Assembly: GCF_024347395.1 (NCBI RefSeq)
Contig: NZ_AP025473.1
Span: 62,001 to 126,000 of the forward strand
Direction: 5' to 3'
Length of the DNA: 64,000 nt
Source: Vibrio cortegadensis
GTDB lineage: Bacteria; Pseudomonadota; Gammaproteobacteria; Enterobacterales; Vibrionaceae
The notes below the pieces were generated by a model. The model saw nothing but the letters and a program-made list of their open reading frames with translations. It had not been told where the DNA came from and did no database searches. The position numbers were made by a program, and so were the translations under genes. This document shows positions 52,000-60,635 of the stretch, in pieces; the first letter of the stretch is position 1; every line of letters starts with the position of its first letter.

Positions 52000-53033
52000 T
52001 GACTGAGCAAACAACCGACCTATCCATACAAGACACGTTAGCCAAAGAATCAAACCATGAAGAAAGCATCATGTTTAGTTTTGGCTCACCTGAAGTGATG
52101 GATAGAGACTTTACCAACTACGATTACAACGAACTTTTCTACAATGACCAGGATGATTACTGGGAGCCACCACTCGATAGGACGGGATTAAATAAGCTGA
52201 CCCGAGCCAATGCTTACCATGGATCCATTTTAATGGCGCGCCGCAATATGATTTCAGGTCGCTTTGTAAAAGGTGGAATGCAAAAGCAACAAGTACAAGC
52301 CGCCGTTCATGATTATTTAGAGTTTGGTGATACCGCCCTGCTTAAGCTGCGTAATTATTTAGGCAAAGTCGTTGGGCTTTGGCCTGTTCCTACTATGTAC
52401 ATTCGCAAACGTAAAAACGGCGATTTTGCTTTTCTTGAGCGGGAGAATAAGCAGCGTACTTACAAACAAAAAGACATCATATTCATTAAGCAATATGACC
52501 CAGTTCAGCAAGTTTATGGTGGCCCCGATTATTTAGGGTGCGTTCAATCAGCGCTATTGAGCCAAGATTCCACCACGTTCCGCCGCCGTTACTACAAGAA
52601 CGGTCTGCATATGGGCTTTATCTTTTACGCGACCGACCCAAACTTGAGCAAAGAAGATGAAGATGATTTAAAAACCAAGATGGCCTCAAGCCGTGGTGTG
52701 GGAAACTTTCGCTCGATGTTTATTAATATCCCAGGAGGCAATGAGAAAGGGATTCAACTTATCCCTGTTGGGGACATTGCCACCAAAGATGAATACGAGA
52801 AGATTAAGAATGTAACAGCGCAAGAAGTGATCACCGGGCATCGGTTCCCTGTGGAACTGGCCGCGATCATCCCAAATGGTGGTACTCGTGGCGACCCGAT
52901 TAAGTTTGATTATGTCTACAGCAAAAACGAAGTGATACCCGCTTGCCAAATGTTCATGGATGCGGTGAATAACGACCCAGAAGTGCCAAAGAACCTTCAT
53001 TTTGAATTCGATTTAGACAATGAGGCCACGTAA
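51999..53033 (+). CDS. Phage portal protein (Q-like, PBSX family)
   Basis: The head-tail vertex portal, 344 aa, equal to the P2 Q size when started at the ATG overlapping the terminase stop; the TTG start 5 codons earlier is less likely. Family pieces: 'YWEPPLDRTGLNKLTRANAY', 'HGSILMARRNMISGRF', 'IFIKQYDPVQQVYGGPDYLG' and 'GHRFPVELAAIIPNGGTRGD'. Confidence 0.92.
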   Translation: MTEQTTDLSIQDTLAKESNHEESIMFSFGSPEVMDRDFTNYDYNELFYNDQDDYWEPPLDRTGLNKLTRANAYHGSILMARRNMISGRFVKGGMQKQQVQAAVHDYLEFGDTALLKLRNYLGKVVGLWPVPTMYIRKRKNGDFAFLERENKQRTYKQKDIIFIKQYDPVQQVYGGPDYLGCVQSALLSQDSTTFRRRYYKNGLHMGFIFYATDPNLSKEDEDDLKTKMASSRGVGNFRSMFINIPGGNEKGIQLIPVGDIATKDEYEKIKNVTAQEVITGHRFPVELAAIIPNGGTRGDPIKFDYVYSKNEVIPACQMFMDAVNNDPEVPKNLHFEFDLDNEAT

Positions 53034-53088
53034 TACCCTCAATGATACCGTGAAACGTTTTGCAATTTTGTTTTAGCCTTTCAATTCC

Positions 53089-53117
53089 CGTCAGCCCTTA
53101 CCCTATAAGGGCTGACG
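53089..53117. terminator. Hairpin after the portal gene
   Basis: CGTCAGCCCTTA / TAAGGGCTGACG, a perfect 12-bp stem with 5-nt loop, 56 bp after the portal stop. It lacks a T-run; it may be a terminator of P-Q or part of the packaging region. Confidence 0.55.
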
Positions 53118-53423
53118 CACATCTGAAATGATCATTAAAAACAGAAAGAGATCATTCGAAAATCTGACGCAAAATACAAATAATACATAAAATCAACAAG
53201 TTACGAAAGCAAAGAGATCTTTTGTGATCATCAGAATTTCAATTTATTGCAATTTTTTGCACTCTTCGCAATTTTGTTAGCCCTAATTAAAGCCATTCTC
53301 AGAGGGGATAATTCTCTGCAAGCCCCTTTATTCCTAAAGGGCTCGCGGCATGTTGATGCTTTTATGAGGTGGCTTAATTTCGCTGAAATAAAATTGCGAA
53401 AAAATGAGATCAAAAACGTCGCA

Positions 53424-53475
53424 GGTGGGGAGGAGGAGTGCGTTTTCCGTCACGCAAGCGTGCTTTCCGTGACGT
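53424..53475. other. Candidate cos (packaging) site
   Basis: The G-rich stretch GGTGGGGAGGAGGAGTG (53424-53440) stands out from the AT-rich surroundings and is followed by the palindrome CACGCAAGCGTG and repeated TTTCCGT elements. Its composition and place recall P2 cos ends, but no alignment supports it. Confidence 0.3.
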
Positions 53476-53495
53476 TGTCATTCATTACCATAAAC

Positions 53496-53528
53496 AAAAA
53501 ACGCCTGCAGAGAAATGCAGGCGTTTTT
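53496..53528. terminator. Strong bidirectional terminator
   Basis: AAAAACGCCTGCA pairs with TGCAGGCGTTTTT around a short loop; U-runs result on either strand. It ends the chemoreceptor transcript (minus) and insulates the head genes. Confidence 0.88.
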
Positions 53529-53561
53529 ATAACTCTTAATTAAACAGTATTGCTGTAATAC

Positions 53562-55190
53562 CTATAACTTGAACGCTCCCATCCTCGATTGAAGATTATG
53601 CGCTAGGCTACTGATTTCTTGACACGCTATAGCGGTTTGTGAAGTACCTTCTGCCATTTCTGAGGATGCCGAATTAATATGTTCAACGCTTCGATTCAAC
53701 TCTTCCGATACTGAGTTTTGCTCACTACAAGCTGTTGCAATATGAGTACTCATCTGCGCAATGTTCTCTACCGAATGTTCGATCATATCAATTTGTTCTC
53801 CAGCCTCATTCACCTGGTCAACACATGTAGCGATACCACTCTGACACTCCCGGCTTGCCTCTCCCATCTTGATAGTTTTCTCTTGTAAATCTTCAACAAT
53901 ATCGACAATTTGAGTTGTAGACTCTTGCGTTCGCTGAGCCAGAGAACGAACTTCATCAGCTACCACAGCAAAGCCTCGCCCTTGCTCTCCAGCTCTGGCT
54001 GCTTCTATTGCAGCATTCAGTGCTAATAGGTTCGTCTGTTCCGCAATACCACGAATAACATCAACAACCACATTGATGCTACTTGAACTATTTTCTAGAT
54101 CACTCGCTAATTCATCTGTATTTTGTATTGTTTTAGTGACCTTATCGATTTCTTGGATTGTTTTATTTAAAATCTCGGTTCCGTGCTTTGCAACTTCAGT
54201 TGCTGAGTTTGCTGAGGTTGCTCCACTTTCTGTATTCTGTGCCACCTCGTTAACTGCAGCCTGCATTTCTGTCATAGCTGATGCAACAGAACTCAACTCT
54301 AATTGTTGATTTTGCATTCCTGAAGCCGTTTGAGCTGATATTGCACTCACCTCTTCCACTGCAGCTGTTAATTGAATTGTTGAATCACTAACTTCTGATA
54401 CTAAAGAATGCAAGTTGTTCTGCATTAATACTAACTCTTTAAGCAAAGTTCCAAGTTCATCTTTAGTTAACTCTTTTTCATCAATTGTATTATTCAACTG
54501 ACCTTTAGCTATCTGAGAAGCAAACCACAATGCTCGATTAACCGGTTTACAAATTACTCGAGATAAAAGAACTGATGAAAGAATTATCATACAAATAATG
54601 ACTAATGAACCAACAGCAGCAGTAAGTTGAGTCGACTGAGATTCACTTTGTACTTCCGCTTTTATCTTACTTATAAGCTCATCATTTAAGCTAAGCGTAT
54701 CGTCTAAACTATTAAGAGCTTTTGCATATGTCGCAAAACTAGATAAAACAATTTCATTGGCTTTTTCTGCATCACCTTGCGCAAGTAAAGAATTATATTG
54801 CTGCGTTTCGGAAATATAACTATTCCATGTGTCTTTAAATACTTTAAAAGAACGCTTTTCTTGTTCACTCAGCGCTAGAGCTTCATACGACAAAATACCT
54901 TGTTGAACATTTTTCCTCCACTGCTCAAGCCCCTCTATCCATTCCGCAATCTTGGGATGCTTTGCATTTGGCAGAAGCGAAAATTCATCTTTACGAACTT
55001 TTGTAATATCAACTTGAATGCCTTTAAGCAATGCCACCGACGGCAAACTTTTATCGGTTAACATCGCTGTATTTTTATTCAGAGATAATAAACTCGACAT
55101 CATTACTACAGCAACAACTGAAAAGACCAAAAAAACGGCTAAATAACTCAACCAAATTTTCTTTACTACACTTAAATCTTTAATACTCAT
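53562..55190 (-). CDS. Prophage-borne methyl-accepting chemotaxis protein
   Basis: A complete chemoreceptor of 542 aa inside the prophage. Two membrane helices (about 12-33 and 188-208 of this start) frame a 4HB-type periplasmic sensor ('SLPSVALLKGIQVDITKVRK'). HAMP follows ('RVICKPVNRALWFASQIAKG'), then a signalling domain with the intact tip 'GIAEQTNLLALNAAIEAARA' and 'GRGFAVVADEVRSLAQ'. No CheR pentapeptide. The ATG at 55190 has GGAG upstream and replaces the longer non-ATG frame. It has its own terminator and promoter region with a 16-bp palindrome, and a more AT-rich sensor part than the phage genes nearby. The position matches the cargo locus beyond portal and cos in P2. Confidence 0.9.
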   Translation of the reverse strand: MSIKDLSVVKKIWLSYLAVFLVFSVVAVVMMSSLLSLNKNTAMLTDKSLPSVALLKGIQVDITKVRKDEFSLLPNAKHPKIAEWIEGLEQWRKNVQQGILSYEALALSEQEKRSFKVFKDTWNSYISETQQYNSLLAQGDAEKANEIVLSSFATYAKALNSLDDTLSLNDELISKIKAEVQSESQSTQLTAAVGSLVIICMIILSSVLLSRVICKPVNRALWFASQIAKGQLNNTIDEKELTKDELGTLLKELVLMQNNLHSLVSEVSDSTIQLTAAVEEVSAISAQTASGMQNQQLELSSVASAMTEMQAAVNEVAQNTESGATSANSATEVAKHGTEILNKTIQEIDKVTKTIQNTDELASDLENSSSSINVVVDVIRGIAEQTNLLALNAAIEAARAGEQGRGFAVVADEVRSLAQRTQESTTQIVDIVEDLQEKTIKMGEASRECQSGIATCVDQVNEAGEQIDMIEHSVENIAQMSTHIATACSEQNSVSEELNRSVEHINSASSEMAEGTSQTAIACQEISSLAHNLQSRMGAFKL

Positions 55191-55291
55191 TAATGTCTCC
55201 ACATTCATTAACGCCATGACTAACGGCGTAATACCTACCTTAAAAATCATATAATGAGAACGAAAACCGTTACCCTCACCAATCGATCACA

Positions 55292-55307
55292 AAGTAATCG
55301 ATTACTT
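55292..55307. promoter_or_regulatory. 16-bp palindrome upstream of the prophage chemoreceptor
   Basis: AAGTAATCGATTACTT is a perfect palindrome about 100 bp before the chemoreceptor ATG, in the gap divergent to the Ogr-like gene. It is probably an operator for a dimeric regulator, identity unknown. Confidence 0.5.
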
Positions 55308-55447
55308 GTTAGATAAACATCAATTTAGTGTCAAAGTGATACAATTGACCACTTTTCACTAGAAATATGGTGGTTTTTTCTACACATTTACTGAGTAAAA
55401 GCTCTACACATATTACGCAGTATAAAAACACACCATAATTTAGTACT

Positions 55448-55474
55448 ATGAACCTGTCAGTCAAATAGGTTCAT
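55448..55474. promoter_or_regulatory. Inverted repeat just before the Ogr-like gene
   Basis: ATGAACCT and AGGTTCAT are perfect 8-bp arms 11 nt apart, ending nine bases before the ATG. They overlap the probable ribosome-binding region, so they could be an operator or an RNA hairpin limiting translation. Confidence 0.45.
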
Positions 55475-55482
55475 GGTGTCAT

Positions 55483-55734
55483 ATGAGAGTAGTTTGCCCC
55501 GAGTGTGGCGAGAAAAGTCGCATACAAAAATCAAACCGTATTTCAGCGAGTTATAGCGACTTATATTGTAGTTGTAGTGACCCCGAATGTGGCCACACCT
55601 TTGTGATGAACCTTAGCTTTAGTCGTACCCTTAGCCCTTCAGCTAAAACAACTTCTCAATTAGCGTTTAGCCTAGTCAAAGCCCTACCGCCAGAACAGCG
55701 GCAAGAGCTCCAACAACAGCTATCGATGCTATAA
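55483..55734 (+). CDS. Ogr/Delta-family zinc-finger late activator
   Basis: An 83-aa activator of phage late promoters. Zinc ligands are 'CPECGEKSRI' and 'CSDPECGHTF', with the spacing and 'LYCSCSDPECGHTFV' block of Ogr/Delta proteins; the C-terminus is helical ('PPEQRQELQQQLSML'). In P2 such proteins bind TGT-N12-ACA, a sequence found at 50071-50088. It is placed near the replication genes rather than beside D as in P2. Confidence 0.88.
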   Translation: MRVVCPECGEKSRIQKSNRISASYSDLYCSCSDPECGHTFVMNLSFSRTLSPSAKTTSQLAFSLVKALPPEQRQELQQQLSML

Positions 55735-55947
55735 ATGAAAAGCTGGGCTTTCTGCTTCTGCGGCCATTCCAATTATCGATTGAATGGCCTTTATTTTATC
55801 TGCGTCTAATTCACCTTTATTGTCTGCTATTAACAGTCCCACTAAGTAGCACCCTACCTGTGCGCTACCTTCACGAGCATCACTCATCGACATGCCATCA
55901 ATAATGACCTCAAGTGATTGTTGAAACAGTTCTTTTTTATCAGACAT
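55729..55947 (-). CDS. Hypothetical prophage protein, 72 aa
   Basis: Unknown function. An acidic helical protein ('VIIDGMSMSDAREGSAQVGC' in the first half). The ATG at 55947 has AGGGG upstream and is preferred to the longer frame. It is downstream of the replication gene on the same strand and overlaps the Ogr-like 3' end by 6 bp, convergently. Confidence 0.6.
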   Translation of the reverse strand: MSDKKELFQQSLEVIIDGMSMSDAREGSAQVGCYLVGLLIADNKGELDADKIKAIQSIIGMAAEAESPAFHL

Positions 55948-56065
55948 ACAAATACCCCTACCAACGACACAGAAATAATACTGTATATTCATACAGCAAT
56001 CTACAAGTGTTTTTTGACATGTTTCACGCATCTTATATTTAACTTAATAGTGCCATCACTGCCAC

Positions 56066-58804
56066 TTACGCCAACGGCCATTCTTCTGTAGCAATAATGC
56101 TCCGATACGCCGCCCATGATTTACGTTGCCGATTACTGGTGCTGAACTCTGATAAATCTGGCTGCTCATATTCATGATCTTCATCTTCTCCGGTTAGAGG
56201 TTCAGGTGGTTTAGCCTCGAAATCATCTAACCAACTTAAATCTGGCTTGGGTTCGTACTTCTCTACTAGCTGCGCTGGACGTTTCTTGCCGTACTCATTC
56301 ACCTCCGCAGGGCGAATTCTTATACTGGTTTCATCATCGATACGAATTGAACTGCCTTTTAGCAGCGCGGTTAGTGCATCTTCATCAATGTTTGGAGGTA
56401 AACCTCCATTAATTGAGTAAGGTTCTAATAGCCGCTTAAGCTGATCGCTAATCTGTACTTTCTGTGGGTGCGTACAGTTATTGACAGAACTCCGAGAGAC
56501 AGCAGAGCTGTCAGGAAGAGCAAGATCAAGATCAAGAGCAGAAGCCCCCGCTTCAACGTTTTCATCTTCTTTTGTTTTCTTTTTAATCGTCCAAGTTTTA
56601 ATGCGAGTTTTAACCACCTCTTCCGGTGTTTGAAAGCCCTCAATTTTGCGAACGTCCTCCCCATGCGGTGAAGCAAACGGAAGGACTTTGTATGAATTTG
56701 TGATCAATAAATCGTCACGCTTAACGAATGGACCACCCTGCCCCATAACGTAACCTTGCCAGTTACCATGGTCGGCAGCTTTTAACGTACCCGCTACGCT
56801 TGCCGCTTTGGTATTGATACGTGATTCATAATTAGCCGCGATAAACTCAACAAGTTCTGCATTAGTCAGTGCGGTGGCTGGTTTTACAGGGCCATAGATG
56901 TGACGATTCAACATGCCGTAAATAGCCTGCAGATCACCACGCTCTTGCATGAACACATATTCCATAAAGGCTTTTTTGTTTTGGCTAGCAAAACGGCGTA
57001 GTTCTCGATATGTCGTAACCGGAGCACCACCAAAGAATTGGAATTGGCGAATGTTCCAACGGCTTTTCCAAGCACTCACGTTTTTCGCCATGTCTTTTAC
57101 TGGCTTGCCAGTCTCGTCGGACACTTCATCGTCCATTTTGAAACCGTCGATGTTCTTAGAAATGTATTTGGCAATGTAGCCTGTTGCTGTGCCTTGCTCT
57201 GGGTCGATAAAACCAACATCGCAACGGGCTGAATAATCCACGTTTAAAGTGGTTAGCGTTTTTTCAGCAATAGGAAAGCGCTGCGCTGAGTCTGGGATCA
57301 ACACTTCTGGGCAATTGCGTTTCACCTTCACAGGGAAGTTATTCGCATACACTTTTGAGTAAACCTTGAATGGGTTTTCTGTTGTGTTTGTTCTAACGAA
57401 GCTATCAACAGACGGCCATTGCTTTTTCGGTAGCAACTCAGTCATGTCGGCTTTAACAGCGTAACGAATGAAAATGTCGGTAACACGCAGCACTTCTTCT
57501 GGCTTAACCCAAAGAAGTAAGTGCCAGTGTGGTGTGCCGTCATGGTGAGGTTCAGCTACGCGAACGCCAAACCAACGGATCTCTTCACGACCAAGCTTGG
57601 CGCGAATACGCTGCCATACATTATTTAAGTACGCTTGTGCATCACGTGGGCTTGCACCGTTCCAATGGTCAATGAAGCCACCTTTCTTGTAGCTGTTATG
57701 AAATTGAGCAGGAGTGGTCAACGTTAAGAACAAACCTTGCAAACCAAGTGATGCGGCAATGTCTTCACAACCACGGCACCGCACCATTAATTCATGGCGA
57801 CGAATAGCTGGGTTAGACACGCTTTTCAAAACCATATCGGCAAGATCAGCTTCTTCACCTGTTTCTTCATCAAACAGGCTCATATTTTGAATCGCTTCCC
57901 AGTTACGCTTTTGTTGTTCTTTATGTTCTCGAATGCAGTCCCATGAAGCATAAGGCGAAGCTTTTGAAGACACTTGGCCCATTGCGATAGCTAAGTGTTC
58001 ACGCATAATTTTGCGAGATTTAACCAAGCGACCAAGCCACCACTTATCACAGCGCATTTTTGAAATGAACTGAAAAATGTTATCTGGCTTTAGCTTCTTA
58101 CCCGTACCTGGTGCTTTAATTCCGAAGTCGTCTATCAAGTTGGCACACTGTCTGTAAACCATTAGCGCCGCCATGCTTTCGCCTTCTTCTGTGTCGCATT
58201 CAATACTTGAAGTAAGCGTGGCTTGGTAACGAATGATGATTAAAGAAAGCTTAAATGCCATTTCTTTTAATTCATCTTGTTCTAGTTCAGCCAAGATGCG
58301 GCTTTTTACTGGTTTCCTGTTCTTTTCTAGCGTTTCAAAATCGAAACTAACTTGTTCGTTTGATTTGAAAAAGTTGCTTTGTTCAGTGTTGTTTTGCTCT
58401 CCATCAGCAAAATCGTCACTAAGCGAAGCCACCTTATGAGTCGTCGGTAATTGTTTGTAATGCACCAAAACCTTGCGAACACGAGCGGTTGCTGGTTTCA
58501 TCTTTTCACGCAGAAAAACATTCGCAGCGTCACGACCTTTCTGCTGAAATGTCAGCTTGTATCGTTTTGCAAAATACTTCATTAGGTAAAGGGGCAAATC
58601 ACTAAAGAACTTATTGTCTGTTCGCCATTGATGATCAGAGGGGTTGAGCAGGTACAAATCACGCTCAATAAAATTCATATCATCTGGTTCGAATTCTTTA
58701 GGTTGGTAACTATGGGGAACGCAAACAAGCCCTTCATCAATAGGTGATGAAGGGACTTTATATTCAAACCTCAGTGGCTTAACTGGTTGGTAGTAGGTTG
58801 ACAC
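56066..58804 (-). CDS. Rolling-circle replication endonuclease (P2 A-like)
   Basis: The replication initiator (912 aa), which nicks the origin and starts rolling-circle replication. The HUH metal motif is 'GTPHWHLLLW' (about residue 425), with the catalytic tyrosine pair Y-x3-Y in 'GYIAKYISKN' (about 540). A Cys pair region 'MVRCRGCEDIA' precedes it. The C-terminal 200 residues are low-complexity and charged. The GTG at 58804 overlaps the preceding stop (TAGTG), with GGGGAT upstream; a TTG ten codons earlier is possible. In P2 the origin lies inside A. Confidence 0.9.
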   Translation of the reverse strand: MSTYYQPVKPLRFEYKVPSSPIDEGLVCVPHSYQPKEFEPDDMNFIERDLYLLNPSDHQWRTDNKFFSDLPLYLMKYFAKRYKLTFQQKGRDAANVFLREKMKPATARVRKVLVHYKQLPTTHKVASLSDDFADGEQNNTEQSNFFKSNEQVSFDFETLEKNRKPVKSRILAELEQDELKEMAFKLSLIIIRYQATLTSSIECDTEEGESMAALMVYRQCANLIDDFGIKAPGTGKKLKPDNIFQFISKMRCDKWWLGRLVKSRKIMREHLAIAMGQVSSKASPYASWDCIREHKEQQKRNWEAIQNMSLFDEETGEEADLADMVLKSVSNPAIRRHELMVRCRGCEDIAASLGLQGLFLTLTTPAQFHNSYKKGGFIDHWNGASPRDAQAYLNNVWQRIRAKLGREEIRWFGVRVAEPHHDGTPHWHLLLWVKPEEVLRVTDIFIRYAVKADMTELLPKKQWPSVDSFVRTNTTENPFKVYSKVYANNFPVKVKRNCPEVLIPDSAQRFPIAEKTLTTLNVDYSARCDVGFIDPEQGTATGYIAKYISKNIDGFKMDDEVSDETGKPVKDMAKNVSAWKSRWNIRQFQFFGGAPVTTYRELRRFASQNKKAFMEYVFMQERGDLQAIYGMLNRHIYGPVKPATALTNAELVEFIAANYESRINTKAASVAGTLKAADHGNWQGYVMGQGGPFVKRDDLLITNSYKVLPFASPHGEDVRKIEGFQTPEEVVKTRIKTWTIKKKTKEDENVEAGASALDLDLALPDSSAVSRSSVNNCTHPQKVQISDQLKRLLEPYSINGGLPPNIDEDALTALLKGSSIRIDDETSIRIRPAEVNEYGKKRPAQLVEKYEPKPDLSWLDDFEAKPPEPLTGEDEDHEYEQPDLSEFSTSNRQRKSWAAYRSIIATEEWPLA

Positions 58805-59193
58805 TAGATTGATATCCCCAGCGCCAAAGCCCAATTAGGTGACATAAGATCAGGTTTACGAACACCAACCTGGTTCTTTCTAATCGCAGCCATTTTCAAG
58901 GCAGTTGGTTGCTTTGTTCCTTCAACCGCTTCTTTCAATGTATTACCTTGCTTCATTCGAGCATAAATCGTCGCTTTTGAAATACCTGTCAATTCAGCGA
59001 TCGCCTTAATTCCATTCACACCGTTATAAACGTGAATGCATTGATTATCTTGATAGAAACGAGGCTTGCTAACGGCTTCTTCAATACTTAAACCTCTTTG
59101 AATCCGCTTAAGCAATGTTGAGTAAGAGATATTGAAAGCTTTAGAAATCGCACTTAAACCGCGAACACCTTGGTATTCATATTGATGAGTCAT
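58804..59193 (-). CDS. DNA-binding protein with duplicated helix-turn-helix
   Basis: A 129-aa early protein with two similar halves: 'GVRGLSAISKAFNISYSTLL' and 'GVNGIKAIAELTGISKATIY', each a helix-turn-helix followed by a Gly-x-(S/T)-(I/L)-x-E-A-V turn. Likely binds DNA as an internal pseudo-dimer. It is directly upstream of and overlapping the replication gene, so it may control it or act at the origin. Confidence 0.65.
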   Translation of the reverse strand: MTHQYEYQGVRGLSAISKAFNISYSTLLKRIQRGLSIEEAVSKPRFYQDNQCIHVYNGVNGIKAIAELTGISKATIYARMKQGNTLKEAVEGTKQPTALKMAAIRKNQVGVRKPDLMSPNWALALGISI

Positions 59194-59420
59194 AACTCAC
59201 TAAACTCCTGCGTATCCAAAACCATATGACCACCAGTGTTGTTGCCCTTAATGATCACTCCATTCATTACGTGCTTGCAGTTGAATGTTTCACACGCTGA
59301 ATCAATGGCATTCTCTGGTGAGTCGAACTCACCTAACTGCACATTCATAGCCTCAGACGTTTCAGCATCACGAACCACACCACCACCGCTGTTTAAAGCT
59401 ACTGCTACATAGTTCAGCAT
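59190..59420 (-). CDS. Hypothetical prophage protein, 76 aa
   Basis: Unknown. A small alpha/beta protein ('FDSPENAIDSACETFNCKHV') with three Cys and no signal. The start at 59420 is taken because GGAGG is seven bases upstream and the ATG overlaps the preceding stop (TGATG). It overlaps the next gene by 4 bp, so all these early genes are translationally coupled. Confidence 0.6.
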   Translation of the reverse strand: MLNYVAVALNSGGGVVRDAETSEAMNVQLGEFDSPENAIDSACETFNCKHVMNGVIIKGNNTGGHMVLDTQEFSEL

Positions 59421-59824
59421 CAGCATGCCTCCAACGTTGGGTAGCCATGTTCCGGCTCATAGTCGCGCCACCACATTTGCATGGTTGCGTTTTGGCTAGT
59501 GCTTTTTGTGCAAGCAGAAACAAAGAAGAGTGCGCGGATTGCGCCTAAAGCTTGAAGTTCCATTGATTGGTCATCAGAAGATTGGCTGTAAACCACTACC
59601 CAGAAAACCCACCAAGCGGTGATGAAATCTTCTAGGCATAAACCTTGTTCAGTGCCATTTACGTTCACCAACATGGCGCGAATGGAATCAAGCTCAAGCA
59701 TTTCGCCCTGGCTCGATTCGACCGTTTTGAATACACGAATAAACTGTTCAATTTTGCGAGTAGTAAAACCTTCACCACGAAGGCCATGCTCTAAGTCTTT
59801 GCGGAATACGGTGATGATGCTCAT
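59420..59824 (-). CDS. Hypothetical prophage protein, 134 aa
   Basis: Unknown function. Starts with 'SIITVFRKDLEHGLRGEGF'; a hydrophobic stretch 'DFITAWWVFWVVVYSQ' in the middle might be a buried helix or a membrane segment. Member of the coupled early operon, with 4-bp overlap to the preceding gene. Confidence 0.6.
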   Translation of the reverse strand: MSIITVFRKDLEHGLRGEGFTTRKIEQFIRVFKTVESSQGEMLELDSIRAMLVNVNGTEQGLCLEDFITAWWVFWVVVYSQSSDDQSMELQALGAIRALFFVSACTKSTSQNATMQMWWRDYEPEHGYPTLEAC

Positions 59825-60231
59825 GCCGACTCTCCCACAACAGACAAACAGTACTGTTCGAACTGGTGCAACTCTTCATCATCAAAATGGCCTAAATCGC
59901 GCAGTGCCAACATTTCAAGAAATAGACGACGATTGCTCATATCTAAGTTTGCCCAATGATGAAGCTGTGATACTTGCTTGATGTGACCACTGCGGTACCA
60001 GCTAGGGAATGAATGACCAAAGAAGAAACGGGCGCGTTCACATTCCATTGCTTCTTTAATATCTGCCAACACTTCTGACTGTGGACGATGTGTTTCAAGT
60101 GGTTGCTGTTTCTTTGCAATGGCGTCCAAGTGGCATAACAATTCGTGTTGCTGCTCTGTGCTACTTAATTTAAAGCGTTCTAAGATCAGCTCGGTAGACT
60201 GTTCAAGAAGGTGCATTTCGAGACTACTCAT
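59821..60231 (-). CDS. Hypothetical prophage protein, 136 aa
   Basis: Unknown function. Helical, with 'RARFFFGHSFPSWYRSGHIK' and 'HWANLDMSNRRLFLEMLALR'. The ATG at 60231 has GAGGA upstream and is chosen over the longer frame, which would begin inside a terminator-like hairpin. First gene after that hairpin in the early operon. Confidence 0.6.
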   Translation of the reverse strand: MSSLEMHLLEQSTELILERFKLSSTEQQHELLCHLDAIAKKQQPLETHRPQSEVLADIKEAMECERARFFFGHSFPSWYRSGHIKQVSQLHHWANLDMSNRRLFLEMLALRDLGHFDDEELHQFEQYCLSVVGESA

Positions 60232-60253
60232 ACTCAAATCCTCAAATTTTGGA

Positions 60254-60296
60254 TAAAAAAATCCCTCCCTCAATCGGTTAAGAAATTAAGAGGGAT
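60254..60296 (-). terminator. Terminator/attenuator within the early operon
   Basis: On the minus strand ATCCCTC pairs with GAGGGAT and is followed by TTTTTTT. It stands between the 93-aa and 136-aa genes, dividing CII-like control genes from replication genes. Confidence 0.7.
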
Positions 60297-60342
60297 ACGG
60301 GCAAAATGCCCAATGGCTAGGTTGGCTTAGTAAATCGGGTGG

Positions 60343-60624
60343 TTAAGACCAGCGCTCCTTCACGCTATTGGCCTCTAATTCAATCTTTCGAATCTGTTTC
60401 GATAGACGAATTTGCTCAGTAATACTGCTACTTGCTTTTTCTTGAGCTAGTAACTGAGATCTAGTTTTTCGTAGTGAAGCTAATTGACGATCACGCAGCT
60501 CGTTACGAGTGCGCTGTAAAAAAGTTAAACCACGTTCTTTTTGCTCTCTGGTTAAAGAGTGAAACGGCATATCAGGGCAAGGCTGATGGCATGGGTTATC
60601 TAAAGTTTGAATGGCAACTGACAT
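60343..60624 (-). CDS. Hypothetical coiled-coil prophage protein, 93 aa
   Basis: Unknown function. A Cys/Pro-rich start ('NPCHQPCPDMPFHSLT') is followed by a long charged helix rich in Arg, Leu, Gln and Ser. It lies 11 bp after the CII-like gene and before the attenuator. Confidence 0.6.
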   Translation of the reverse strand: MSVAIQTLDNPCHQPCPDMPFHSLTREQKERGLTFLQRTRNELRDRQLASLRKTRSQLLAQEKASSSITEQIRLSKQIRKIELEANSVKERWS

Positions 60625-60635
60625 AGGTAATTCCT

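Larger units (their letters stand above)
53034..53561. other. Gene-free region after the portal gene (candidate cos region)
   Basis: It has three features. A 12-bp-stem hairpin lies at 53089-53117. A second hairpin with the same AGCCC/GGGCT core lies at 53321-53343. A G-rich tract followed by inverted and direct CCGTCACG/CCGTGACG elements lies at 53424-53475. GCAATTTTGTT(TT)AGCC occurs twice (near 53061 and 53270). In P2 the cos end lies in this position beyond Q. Confidence 0.5.

Noticed and set aside
53247..53543. 98-codon plus-strand frame after the portal gene
   Set aside because: It runs through two hairpins and the terminator at 53496-53528, and its residues look non-protein-like.
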